From: Eutreptiella sp. 'Long Island Sound 2002' | Lineage: Eukaryota > Euglenozoa > Euglenophyceae > Eutreptiales > Eutreptiaceae | Length of the DNA stretch: 64,000 nt | Direction of reading: 5' to 3' | NCBI GenBank assembly: GCA_964036045.1 | Contig: OZ038382.1 | Span: 41,060,090 to 41,124,089 of the forward strand | Part shown: positions 9,559 to 18,814 of the stretch, in pieces | Numbering within the stretch: position 1 is the first letter of the stretch | Layout of the letters: every line of letters begins with the position of its first letter | The notes under the pieces: generated by a model | Databases searched by the model: none | What the model was told of the DNA's origin: nothing | What the model saw: only the letters and a program-made list of their open reading frames with translations | Made by a program: the position numbers and the translations under genes

Positions 9559-10911
9559 CTTGGCATTCTGAGCCTCAGTCCTAGCCTTCGCCGTCCTACT
9601 CTGAGATCGAGAGATTGTTACCCTTTCCTTTAGCTTGGTCCTGCTGATCCTTGCATCGGTGGTCTTGGAGTCCACCGAAGGAGCAATTGAAAAAATTTCT
9701 GTCGACTCCTCCGACGGTTCTGTTGCTTGTTCCACCGATGATGCACCCTCAGACCGCATGTGTGTCTTGAAAAGATCTTTCATTCCCAGCGTTTGAATGA
9801 TGAGTTGCATTTGATCTTTGAGCAATTGGAGCTCAGTATCTCGCTGGGATCTGCAGGAGCAGTCGGCAGGACAGTACATACTGTGTCCTGAAGGACCTGA
9901 GCAGGCTGTCGGACCGCTAATCTCAGTGGTCCGCAGCCAGGAGTCCACTTGGGGAGCTCCTTCAGCCCTGATTTCCAGACTTGCCTGCCTGGCTGCCTCT
10001 AAAATTCCTGCCTCAACCGCGGCGGCTAGATCGTCGCGGATGGAAACAGGGGGATGAGGGGCGGAGGGCCCGGCAACAGGTGCCTTGGTCTTCTCCTTAG
10101 GGAAGGGGCTTGCCTCCCAGATCTGCAAAAAAATGGCAAAAGAGTCATCTTCTTGAGAACGCCACCACATCCTGGTATTAATTTCTTCTTGAAGAAGGAA
10201 AAAATATTCGAATAAAAAATCAGAGGCGATTCTTTCTTGTCCAATCAGCTTAGACGTGGCTAAGAGACAAAGGGCCTCAAGCGCCTCAAGGTTACGGGTC
10301 ACTTCTGAAGACAAATGTTTGTCCCATTGTGCCCAAGAGGCTGGTCGATTATAGGTAGGTACCTCACCTGGACCACCCATCTCAATGTCGTCAATGTCGG
10401 CGTCGATGGTCTCAAAATGTGGACATTGGTAGGGAGTATTGGTACCTGCCAGGTCCGTAAGCTCCAACGGAGCGTTGCCATCGGCGTAGGCTGGGAGATT
10501 CCAGCTGCTTGATGGCCAATTTCGACTGGGATCTTGATGGTAATCTGGGCCTCCACAGCTGCTGATTTGTGCCCTTCTTGGGCAATTTGGGCTTGCGCAA
10601 GGCATTCCTCTCAAGGCCTCGTTCGCACAGCACCAGGGCAACGTAATCGTTACTTCTCCGGAGGTGGCGGGGTCTACGGGGCCGTACTGGGGAGCTAGCT
10701 GTGGTTGGGACACCAAAGGAACAACATTCAGGTAGCCTCTGCTACCATGAAAGTGCTGCCCTGGGTCGTTGATGGTGCCGGAGGGCTCGGGACCGGCAAG
10801 ACCAGTGGGGCAGGCACGCGAGGAGTCTCCCTGAACGTTGTTATTGGGGGTAGAACCGGATACTCGAACACCAACGGAGGCGAGAGCAGCAACAACAGAA
10901 GCAAGGTGCAT
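9556..10911 (-). CDS. N-terminal Gag-region ORF starting inside the 5' LTR
   Basis: A 451-codon frame with a true ATG at 10909-10911, the first after an in-frame TAG at 10942-10944. The ATG lies inside the 5' LTR; codons 1 to about 54 are LTR-encoded and codons 55-59 are encoded by the primer binding site. The middle (about 190-265) is hydrophobic and helical-looking, with several Trp and Phe; a possible coiled coil sits near 360-385; the C-terminus is Ser/Thr/Arg-rich. Two Cys-containing clusters occur (near 93-118 and 335-355). I recognise no family. The stop is a TGA after which the same frame enters the Gag core, so this is probably the amino-terminal part of Gag rather than a separate gene. 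An N-terminal fragment made by termination at the TGA is also possible. Confidence 0.6.
   Translation of the reverse strand: MHLASVVAALASVGVRVSGSTPNNNVQGDSSRACPTGLAGPEPSGTINDPGQHFHGSRGYLNVVPLVSQPQLAPQYGPVDPATSGEVTITLPWCCANEALRGMPCASPNCPRRAQISSCGGPDYHQDPSRNWPSSSWNLPAYADGNAPLELTDLAGTNTPYQCPHFETIDADIDDIEMGGPGEVPTYNRPASWAQWDKHLSSEVTRNLEALEALCLLATSKLIGQERIASDFLFEYFFLLQEEINTRMWWRSQEDDSFAIFLQIWEASPFPKEKTKAPVAGPSAPHPPVSIRDDLAAAVEAGILEAARQASLEIRAEGAPQVDSWLRTTEISGPTACSGPSGHSMYCPADCSCRSQRDTELQLLKDQMQLIIQTLGMKDLFKTHMRSEGASSVEQATEPSEESTEIFSIAPSVDSKTTDARISRTKLKERVTISRSQSRTAKARTEAQNAK
10735..10747 (-). other. primer binding site, initiator-Met tRNA type
   Basis: On the minus strand TGGTAGCAGAGGC begins immediately after the CA end of the 5' LTR. 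The first 12 bases are complementary to CCUCUGCUACCA, the 3' end I recall for initiator methionine tRNA of many eukaryotes. Position and TGG start are diagnostic of a minus-strand primer site; the tRNA identity is from memory. Unusually, the site lies inside the open reading frame that begins at 10911. Confidence 0.85.
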
Positions 10912-11292
10912 GCTGATTGTGGTCCGGCAGAAAATCCCAGTCTATGAAGAAAATTGACGCGGATTATTCTAAATACATCTGAGTGTCCAAAACTATCTGA
11001 AAAGATTTAAATAAATCCGATTATGCAAAAAAGTTTGGCCGATCTGGCCCGCGAGCGCGCGTCAGCGGCAAATGGCGATTCCAGCTAAATGATCGGAACG
11101 CGGCGGATTTACGGGGAATGGACCGCGGAATCAGATCCGGCATCTCAGAAATATATAGGTCTGATCCTGAGACTGACCAGCGAGGCGGCGATTCCGCCGA
11201 AGCAAAGAAAATGACCAAAATGTAGCCAATCTGGGTTAGATCAGTGAAAATCTGGGCAGATGGGGGTTAGCCGCACTTACACTCCCCCTCCA
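10748..11292 (-). repeat. 5' LTR of the Ty3/gypsy element
   Basis: This is the upstream LTR in element orientation, 545 bp, the same length as 484-1028 and differing at six sites by eye. It contains the likely promoter (TATA-like box at 11149-11158) and the ATG at 10909-10911 that opens the long coding frame. It abuts satellite DNA at monomer position 5 on its outer side, whereas the other LTR abuts monomer position 79. Confidence 0.93.
11149..11158 (-). promoter_or_regulatory. TATA-like box of the 5' LTR
   Basis: Minus strand CTATATATTT. It lies about 240 bp upstream of the ATG at 10911, so a start site roughly 25-35 bp downstream (about 11115-11125) would give a leader near 210 nt and place the ATG after the cap. 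Motif evidence only. Confidence 0.45.
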
Positions 11293-11999
11293 ATGGCAGT
11301 GTGGATGTGTGGTGGCAGTGGACCAGAGCGAAAACTTCAACGGGTAGGGCGAAAGGTGCCACTTTACGAAAGCACGCGTACAGCCTAGCCAACCACCACG
11401 CAGCAACCTGAAAATCCAATAAATGTGGCGTACCAAAATGAAACTTTTTTGCAAAAATATGGAACATGCCCCTTCTAAACTTTCTTCTAATGCCTTCCCG
11501 GAACGCTGAAGGGGGAGCTGCAATAACTTGACAGAAAGTCCCGAATTCAATTTTGAGATATTGTGTCGGCAAGTATCACCACACTTCATTATGAAAGCAC
11601 CTGGCTCTCACACCAAGCCATACCATACCATGCCAAGCCAAGCCAGCCATGCCTTGGCTTGACGAGACGAGGCGAGCGAGCGCGCGCGCGCGGGGCTGGC
11701 GGGGGGTGCAATGGCAGTGTGGGTGTGTGGTGGCAGTGGGCCAGAGCGAAAACTTCAACGGGTAGGGCGAAAGGTGCCACTTGACGAAAGCACGCGTACA
11801 GCCTAGCCAACCACCACGCAGCAACCTGAAAATCCAATAAATGTGGCGTACCAAAATGAAACTTTTTTGCAAAAATATGGAACATGCCCCTTCTAAATTT
11901 TCTTCTAATGCCTTCCCGGAACGCTGAAGGGGGAGCTGCAATAACTTGACAGAAAGTCCCGAATTCAATTTTGAGATATTGTGTCGGCAAGTATCACCA

Positions 12000-14220
12000 C
12001 ACTTCATTATGAAAGCACCTGGCTCTCACACCAAGCCATACCATACCATGTCAAGCCAAGCCAGCCATGCCTTGGCTTGACGAGACGAGGCGAGCGAGCG
12101 CGCGCGCGCGGGGGTGGCGGGGGGTGCAATGGCAGTGTGGGTGTGTGGTGGCAGTGGACCAGAGCGAAAACTTCAACGGGTAGGGCGGAAGGTGCCACTT
12201 GACGAAAGCACGCGTACAGCCTAGCCAACCACCACGCAGCAACCTGAAAATCCAATAAATGTGGCGTACCAAAATGAAACTTTTTTGCAAAAATATGGAA
12301 CATGCCCCTTTTAAATTTTCTTCTAATGCCTTCCCGGAACGCTGAAGGGGGAGCTGCAATAACTTGACAGAAAGTCCCGAATTCAATTTTGAGATATTGT
12401 GTCGGCAAGTATCACCACACTTCATTATGAAAGCACCTGGCTCTCACACCAAGCCATACCATACCATGCCAAGCCAAGCCAGCCATGCCTTGGCTTGACG
12501 AGACGAGGCGAGCGAGCGCGCGCGCGCGGGGGTGGCGGGGGGTGCAATGGCAGTGTGGGTGTGTGGTGGCAGTGGACCAGAGCGAAAACTTCAACGGGTA
12601 GGGCGAAAGGTGCCACTTTACGAAAGCACACGTACAGCCTAGCCAACCACCACGCAGCAACCTGAAAATCCAATAAATGTGGCGTACCAAAATGAAACTT
12701 CTTTGCAAAAATATGGAACATGCCCCTTCTAAATTTTCTTCTAATGCCTTACCGGAACGCTGAAGGGGGAGCTGCAATAACTTGACAGAAAGTCCCGAAT
12801 TCAATTTTGAGATATTGTGTCGGCAAGTATCACCACACTTCATTATGAAAGCACCTGGCTCTCACACCAAGCCATACCATACCATGCCAAGCCAAGCCAG
12901 CCATGCCTTGGCTTGACGAGACGAGGCGAGCGAGCGCGCGCGCGCGGGGGTGGCGGGGGGTGCAATGGCAGTGTGGGTGTGTGGTGGCAGTGGACCAGAG
13001 CGAAAACTTCAACGGGTAGGGCGAAAGGTGCCACTTGACGAAAGCACGCGTACAGCCTAGCCAACCACCACGCAGCAACCTGAAAATCCAATAAATGTGG
13101 CGTACCAAAATGAAACTTTTTTGCAAAAATATGGAACATGCCCCTTCTAAATTTTCTTCTAATGCCTTCCCGGAACGCTGAAGGGGGAGCTGCAATAACT
13201 TGACAGAAAGTCCCGAATTCAATTTTGAGATATTGTGTCGGCAAGTATCACCACACTTCATTATGAAAGCACCTGGCTCTCACACCAAGCCATACCATAC
13301 CATGTCAAGCCAAGCCAGCCATGCCTTGGCTTGACGAGACGAGGCGAGCGAGCGCGCGCGCGCGGGGGTGGCGGGGGGTGCAATGGCAGTGTGGGTGTGT
13401 GGTGGCAGTGGACCAGAGCGAAAACTTCAACGGGTAGGGCGGAAGGTGCCACTTGACGAAAGCACGCGTACAGCCTAGCCAACCACCACGCAGCAACCTG
13501 AAAATCCAATAAATGTGGCGTACCAAAATGAAACTTTTTTGCAAAAATATGGAACATGCCCCTTTTAAATTTTCTTCTAATGCCTTCCCGGAACGCTGAA
13601 GGGGGAGCTGCAATAACTTGACAGAAAGTCCCGAATTCAATTTTGAGATATTGTGTCGGCAAGTATCACCACACTTCATTATGAAAGCACCTGGCTCTCA
13701 CACCAAGCCATACCATACCATGCCAAGCCAAGCCAGCCATGCCTTGGCTTGACGAGACGAGGCGAGCGAGCGCGCGCGCGCGGGGGTGGCGGGGGGTGCA
13801 ATGGCAGTGTGGGTGTGTGGTGGCAGTGGACCAGAGCGAAAACTTCAACGGGTAGGGCGAAAGGTGCCACTTTACGAAAGCACACGTACAGCCTAGCCAA
13901 CCACCACGCAGCAACCTGAAAATCCAATAAATGTGGCGTACCAAAATGAAACTTCTTTGCAAAAATATGGAACATGCCCCTTCTAAATTTTCTTCTAATG
14001 CCTTACCGGAACGCTGAAGGGGGAGCTGCAATAACTTGACAGAAAGTCCCGAATTCAATTTTGAGATATTGTGTCGGCAAGTATCACCACACTTCATTAT
14101 GAAAGCACCTGGCTCTCACACCAAGCCATACCATACCATGCCAAGCCAAGCCAGCCATGCCTTGGCTTGACGAGACGAGGCGAGCGAGCGCGCGCGCGCG
14201 GGGGTGGCGGGGGGTGCAAT
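12000..14220. repeat. trimer higher-order repeat, 1,254-bp period
   Basis: Shared point variants recur three monomers apart: CATGTCAAG at 12048 and 13302, GGGCGGAAGG near 12184 and 13438, CCCCTTTTAA near 12305 and 13559, CACACGTACAG near 12627 and 13881, ACTTCTTTGC near 12698 and 13952, and CTTACCGG near 12749 and 14003. The second copy is complete to about 14220, where a private variant appears. Edges are approximate to tens of bases. Confidence 0.85.
12888..12915. repeat. representative dyad in each satellite monomer
   Basis: Arms CAAGCCAAG (12888-12896) and CTTGGCTTG (12907-12915) are perfect inverted repeats, 9 bp, around a 10-nt loop. The dyad is present in nearly every monomer inspected; this is one example. 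It lies about 20 bp from an alternating GCGC tract (12934-12946) and then a G-rich tract, so several sequences prone to non-B DNA are clustered once per 418 bp. Confidence 0.85.
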
Positions 14221-15464
14221 GGTAGTGTGGGTGTGTGGTGGCAGTGGACCAGAGCGAAAACTTCAACGGGTAGGGCGAAAGGTGCCACTTGACGAAAGCA
14301 CGCGTACAGCCTAGCCAAGCACCACGCAGCAACCTGAAAATCCAATAAATGTGGCGTACCAAAATGAAACTTTTTTGCAAAAATATGGAACATGCCCCTT
14401 CTAAATTTTCTTCTAATGCCTTCCCGGAACGCTGAAGGGGGAGCTGCAATAACTTGACAGAAAGTCCCGAATTCAATTTTGAGATATTGTGTCGGCAAGT
14501 ATCACCACACTTCATTATGAAAGCACCTGGCTCTCACACCAAGCCATACCATACCATGCCAAGCCAAGCCAGCCATGCCTTGGCTTGACGAGACGAGGCG
14601 AGCGAGCGCGCGCGTGCGGGAGTGGCGGGGGGTGCAATGGCAGTGTGGGTGTGTGGTGGCAGTGGACCAGAGCGAAAACTTCAACGGGTAGGGCGAAAGG
14701 TGCCACTTTACGAAGGCACGCGTACAGCCTAGCCAATCACCACGCAGCAACCTGAAAATCCAATAAATGTGGCGTACCAAAATGAAACTTTTTTGCAAAA
14801 ATATGGAACATGCCCCTTCTAAATTTTCTTCTAATGCCTTCCCGGAACGCTGAAGGGGGAGCTGCAATAACTTGACAGAAAGTCCCGAATTCAATTTTGA
14901 GATATTGTGTCGGCAAGTATCACCATACTTCATTATGAAAGCACCTGGCTCTCACACCAAGCCATACCATACCATGCCAAGCCAGGCCAGCCATGCCTTG
15001 GCTTGACGAGACGAGGCGAGCGAGCGCGCGCGCGCGGGGGTGGCGGGGGGTGCAATGGCAGTGTGGGTGTGTGGTGGCAGTGGACCAGAGCGAAAACTTC
15101 AACGGGTAGGGCGAAAGGTGCCACTTGACGAAAGCACGCGTACAGCCTAGCCAACCACCACGCAGCAACCTGAAAATCCAATAAATGTGGCGTACCAAAA
15201 TGAAACTTTTTTGCAAAAATATGGAACATGCCCCTTCTAAATTTTCTTCTAATGCCTTCCCGGAGCGCTGAAGGGGGAGCTGCAATAACTTGACAGAAAG
15301 TCCCGAATTCAATTTTGAGATATTGTGTCGGCAAGTATCACCACACTTCATTATGAAAGCACCTGGCTCTCACACCAAGCCATACCATACCATGCCAAGC
15401 CAAGCCAGCCATGCCTTGGCTTGACGAGACGAGGCGAGCGAGCGCGCGCGCGCGGGGGTGGCGG

Positions 15465-15469
15465 GGGGT
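15465..15469. repeat. target-site duplication GGGGT, left copy
   Basis: GGGGT directly precedes the TG of the left LTR and matches 19080-19084 directly after the right LTR. Removing the element and one copy restores a normal satellite monomer. Confidence 0.93.
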
Positions 15470-15734
15470 TGTAATGGGCACGCATGCCCAGGCTGAGATC
15501 GCGAGTCCTGTAGTTTAGGATGCGTCGCGCGCGTGCAGAAAATGTGATATTTTGTAGTGCGGAAATGCCAGATGATGAATTGTATGACAGTGCAGAAATG
15601 TCGTGATTGTTATTATCGTTGTAGGGTATTATGATGCCATGAGAACCCAACAAAGATTATGAGAATCTGGCGATCTAAGGAGTGATTCTGGTGTTGTTGC
15701 TTTTGCCTGTTGCCTGCCGGAGTTGCCCCTTACA
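15470..15734 (+). repeat. left (5') LTR of the 3.6-kb element
   Basis: 265 bp, TGTAATGGGCACG to GCCCCTTACA, with a 5-bp terminal inverted repeat TGTAA/TTACA. It is identical to 18815-19079 except G versus C near its 3' end (15684 region versus 19035 region). Immediately downstream (AGATTCTCATC) there is no TGG, so a standard tRNA 3'-end primer site is not visible. Confidence 0.93.
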
Positions 15735-15764
15735 AGATTCTCATCTAAGCTTGGGTCTTTGGGT

Positions 15765-16166
15765 ATGTCAGAGGACGATGTCGACAACGGAGTTCAGAAG
15801 GAGTTGACAGGAGTATGGGATCACATCTGTCGTCTTTGCGAACAGGAATCAGAGACTCCCATTCGTCTGTCATCGCCGGATAATAAACTTGTCAAAATGT
15901 TTGAAGGCTTGACCCTTGACTGTCACGACTTCGAAGAACTGAGCAGAGAGTTGGTCTGTACTTGTCACGAAAGTGGGGATCTGGTGTTTGCTCCTCGAAG
16001 AAGTTATGGTTGTCCCCATGATGAGTACATTACTGCACTAAAGAGCCCTGAGTACACTCTTCGCCGTGTTTGTCGCCGTTCGGAGAGTCTTGAAGAGTGC
16101 CGGAGGCGTTTGAGCAGTGCAGCTGATAATGCTCGCACCAGCTTTTGGTTACCTCGTGGAGGTTAG
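15765..16166 (+). CDS. short Cys-rich ORF of the non-autonomous element, unknown function
   Basis: A 133-codon frame from ATG at 15765, 31 bp after the LTR, to TAG at 16164-16166. It contains several Cys (CRLC, CTC and others) and an Arg-rich C-terminal part; I do not recognise a family. Position directly after the 5' LTR suggests a remnant of gag or a leader protein. The same frame stays open after the TAG to 16388. A GTATGT sequence at 16166-16171 could be a 5' splice site that removes the stop. Coding status is uncertain because other frames here are also open by chance. Confidence 0.4.
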   Translation: MSEDDVDNGVQKELTGVWDHICRLCEQESETPIRLSSPDNKLVKMFEGLTLDCHDFEELSRELVCTCHESGDLVFAPRRSYGCPHDEYITALKSPEYTLRRVCRRSESLEECRRRLSSAADNARTSFWLPRGG

Positions 16167-18804
16167 TATGTCCGTGCCCTGTTGAGCGCGCCGGATAATT
16201 CTGAATATTGTGCGGCTCAGCGAGTTCGAGGACTGATGGAGGCGTGGGTGCTTCGAAGTGGGTACCAAGAAGCAACGGAGGACAAAAGTCAACAGTCGAA
16301 TTATGAGCTCGAGTGCACGGTGGTGGTTGGACCACGGAGAGCACATTCGTCGAGTGGAGCCCTCCAAAAACGTGGCGGTCGCAAGAACTAGTGGTTTTCG
16401 AGGTTCGTCAAAAGGCTGGTCAGCTTGAACGCGGTTGGCTTTGTCGCACCTGTGTGTATAACTTGGTTTGTGAACGCGGTTTCTGCAAATAGGTCGCAGC
16501 GTACGAGCGGTCCGAAGCAAGGACTCTGTCAGTAGTGTACAAGCCGGACGAGCGGTCAGTTGGGCAGTTTGAAGACGAATTCATCGGGGCCATTGGGAGC
16601 AACAAGAGAGCGCGCCTTGGGCCGATGAGAAAAATTTTAAGGTTCTTGTGTGGTGTTTGCGTGTGTTGTGCGCGCAGGCATGGGGCGGTGCTACAAAGGC
16701 ACTGCTTGCTGGTGCTCCGGGAGCGCCTTGAGGTACTTGCAATGTGGAGGTGGCAGTTCCCTACTGCATCTCTGGTTTTAGACTCAGCTACGCCCCACGT
16801 GCCAGATTCGCTACCACACTGCGTTGTGGGGCACTCGTGTTGTTTCTGCTCTTCGTCAGTTTTTAATATTTCAAGGTTCGCCAGTTTTTGGTCTAAATCT
16901 CACTCAAATGAGTGAGATGAGAAAAATGGGTTTGACACCAAGCGCCTGTGGCGCTGAAAAAGCACTGCCTTTGTGCTTGCAGGCTTGCACTGATATGCAG
17001 CCTTGTTTTGGTTTTCAGATCTTGAAGCTAAAAGTCCAGTTTTACACTGGGCTGGTTTGAGCCTTTCTGGCTCACGATGGTGTCTGCTCATAGTAGGATT
17101 GGTTTTGCTGACAAGAGGAATATTTTTTCTATGACTTCTGTTTTGGTTCCACTTTGGTTGTTTTGGTTTGAGTCACTGTGTGGCTCAGTTTTAACTTTCT
17201 AACGCCAGTTTGGAGGCTCTGGGTAGCCCTGTGGCTACAGGCGCCATACCTCCATTTTTAAACATAGGGCAAGTTCACACGCTGTTTTCCCTTAGGCAGA
17301 ACTGTGTATGTTCTGGTTTGAGTGCAGGTGCACTGACGAGTGTACCTCTGCAATTAGGAGGGGGACGCCTTTAGCGCTTGCGAGCCTGGGTCCTCCTGAC
17401 ACTGCATGCCTTTTGATTTGTTTGTGCAGCCTGAGGCTGGCACAGTTTTTTTGGGTGCAGGGGAAAACCCCCCCACCACAAGATAGGTAATCGCGGTAAC
17501 ACCTTGAGTGCTTGGGTAAGCAGGTTTGTGGGTGACCTGTGTTGGTTTGTTTCCTGTAGGTCCCTTAAGTCTGGTGGATTGTACACCCAGCTAGACCAAG
17601 GTTGACCCCTCCACTGAGGTTCAGGTTGGCAGGCCGCGGGCTGGATGCCATGGCCAGGCATTGCCCATCTTTTTTTCTATGATCATTGGGCCTGCCACTG
17701 TGGGTGAATGTTGAGTAGAATTTGGTCGTCCCCAGCTCCTGTGTCTTCTACCACTGTGGAAGGGGAGCGTGGGGGTGAATTGGATAACAGATATTTCTTT
17801 TGCCCTGACCTTGTATATACTGATCCACATTTCCTTCTTGTGTTTGTGTTACAGGTGGATAATCCAGGTGGGGTCAACAACAGTGGTCGAGTATGGAAAA
17901 ATTTCAAAAGAGATGCCCAAACAGTGCCAGGTCTGTCTTTTTGTGTTCCAGTTCTGCACCAACCCCTCCCCTACCATCGTCGGTGTCGGCGCTCCTGGTT
18001 CTGCTTCACAGATGTGGAGCATGGTGAGCGGGCGTTAAAAAGAACTCAGAAGTGGCATCTCAGAATTAAGGCACGTTAAGTGCCAGGTTGAAGGCCTGCA
18101 GCAGTTTGTACATTAGCTTAAGGGTTTCTCCACACCCTTTGAGGTCACACAGTGACATGTTTCACTGTTTTCTGCTTTGCTTTTGCTGCATTGGTGCCTG
18201 TTTGGATTTTTGAATTCTGAGATGCAAATTTTTGATGTTAAACAAACTTCTGAGCAGGAAATTTTTTGGTGCAGAAAAACAGATGGCATGGGCAATAAAT
18301 AGATGTGATTTCTGTTTTGAATGTCAGTTTTGGAAAACTGCCCCCCTGAGTTTTGGGCTAAGAAGTTTTAGTCAGAATTTTCTGATTAGAGTTTTTGAGC
18401 TTTCTCAGAAATTTTTTCCCAATAGTCAGCTTGGGTTTTTTTAGGGAGCAGGCCCCCCACTCAGTTATGTGTCAGTTTTTTATACCCGAAAAAGGATAGA
18501 GGGGCTGCAGTTCAGGATTTCAGGCCCTGGGGTAGGACAGATTACAAGTTTCCATTATTCTGCACAGTCTCATGTTGTAATGCATCCCCGTGTGAAACCA
18601 AGGGTGCCTATCAGCCCCAGGGAGTAACCAGAGGTAACCTGTGGGTAGGGCCCTGAGGTAGTTCAGAAATGGGATGGAGTAATCCGGGTATGTCATCCCG
18701 TCAGCAGATTTTTCTGTGAGGTGTTATATATGCTCTGTTTTTCTGTGGGCATGCTTGCCCATGTAGGGGTATATATCAGTTTTTCAGACACTTGGCAGTG
18801 TCTT
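16167..18804 (+). other. non-coding body of the 3.6-kb element, with short hairpins
   Basis: No retroviral protein motif is visible. The 5' part to about 16630 is GC-balanced and relatively open; beyond that the sequence becomes rich in T and G runs (GTTTT, TTTGG) with no sustained frame. Between 16897 and 17438 a series of short inverted repeats occurs, three of them preceded by TGGTTTGAG or a close match. TTTTCAG-like and TTACAG-like strings resemble splice acceptors, but no convincing exon chain could be built. Confidence 0.6.
16897..16918. repeat. perfect 10-bp-arm palindrome in the non-autonomous element
   Basis: ATCTCACTCA (16897-16906), two-base AA spacer, TGAGTGAGAT (16909-16918). 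As RNA the two-base spacer is tight, so the end of the stem would open. It is the longest of the short inverted repeats in this element. Confidence 0.8.
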
Positions 18805-18814
18805 GGGAGGGGGA
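18805..18814 (+). other. polypurine tract of the 3.6-kb element
   Basis: GGGAGGGGGA immediately precedes the TG of the right LTR at 18815. This sets the element on the plus strand. It resembles the GGAGGGGGAG run of the large element. Confidence 0.85.

Larger units (their letters stand above)
484..11292 (-). mobile_element. Ty3/gypsy chromodomain LTR retrotransposon with Dam-like domain
   Basis: A complete 10,809-bp LTR retrotransposon read on the minus strand. Seen directly: two 545-bp direct repeats (484-1028 and 10748-11292) ending TG...CA, differing at 6 positions by eye; a tRNA-iMet-like primer binding site next to the right LTR; Gag, protease, RT (YIDD), RNase H, integrase (HHCC, D-D-E) and a C-terminal chromodomain. 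The order PR-RT-RH-IN-chromodomain defines a Ty3/gypsy chromovirus. Unusual points are a methyltransferase-like domain between protease and RT, a coding frame that starts inside the 5' LTR, two in-frame stops at domain boundaries, and no short target-site duplication. The flanks are satellite on both sides but out of register. All catalytic motifs inspected are intact, so it may be recently or potentially active if the two stops are read through. Confidence 0.95.
11293..15469. repeat. 418-bp satellite array, ten monomers
   Basis: The stretch runs from monomer position 5 to position 1 of the eleventh unit, 4,177 bp, exactly ten 418-bp periods with no net indel. Most monomers carry TTGACG where much of the right-hand array has TTTACG. 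The segment is bounded by the two retrotransposons. Each monomer has an EcoRI site (for example 12797-12802) and a CCAATAAATG stretch with a hexamer that resembles a poly(A) signal. Confidence 0.97.

Noticed and set aside
2683-10911. Variant genetic code with TAG or TGA as sense codons
   Set aside because: Only one TAG and one TGA occur in about 2,740 codons of the large element. A reassigned codon should be much more frequent.
11840-11846. AATAAA in each monomer as a functional polyadenylation signal
   Set aside because: The hexamer is present, but there is no evidence of a transcript, so it is not annotated as regulatory.
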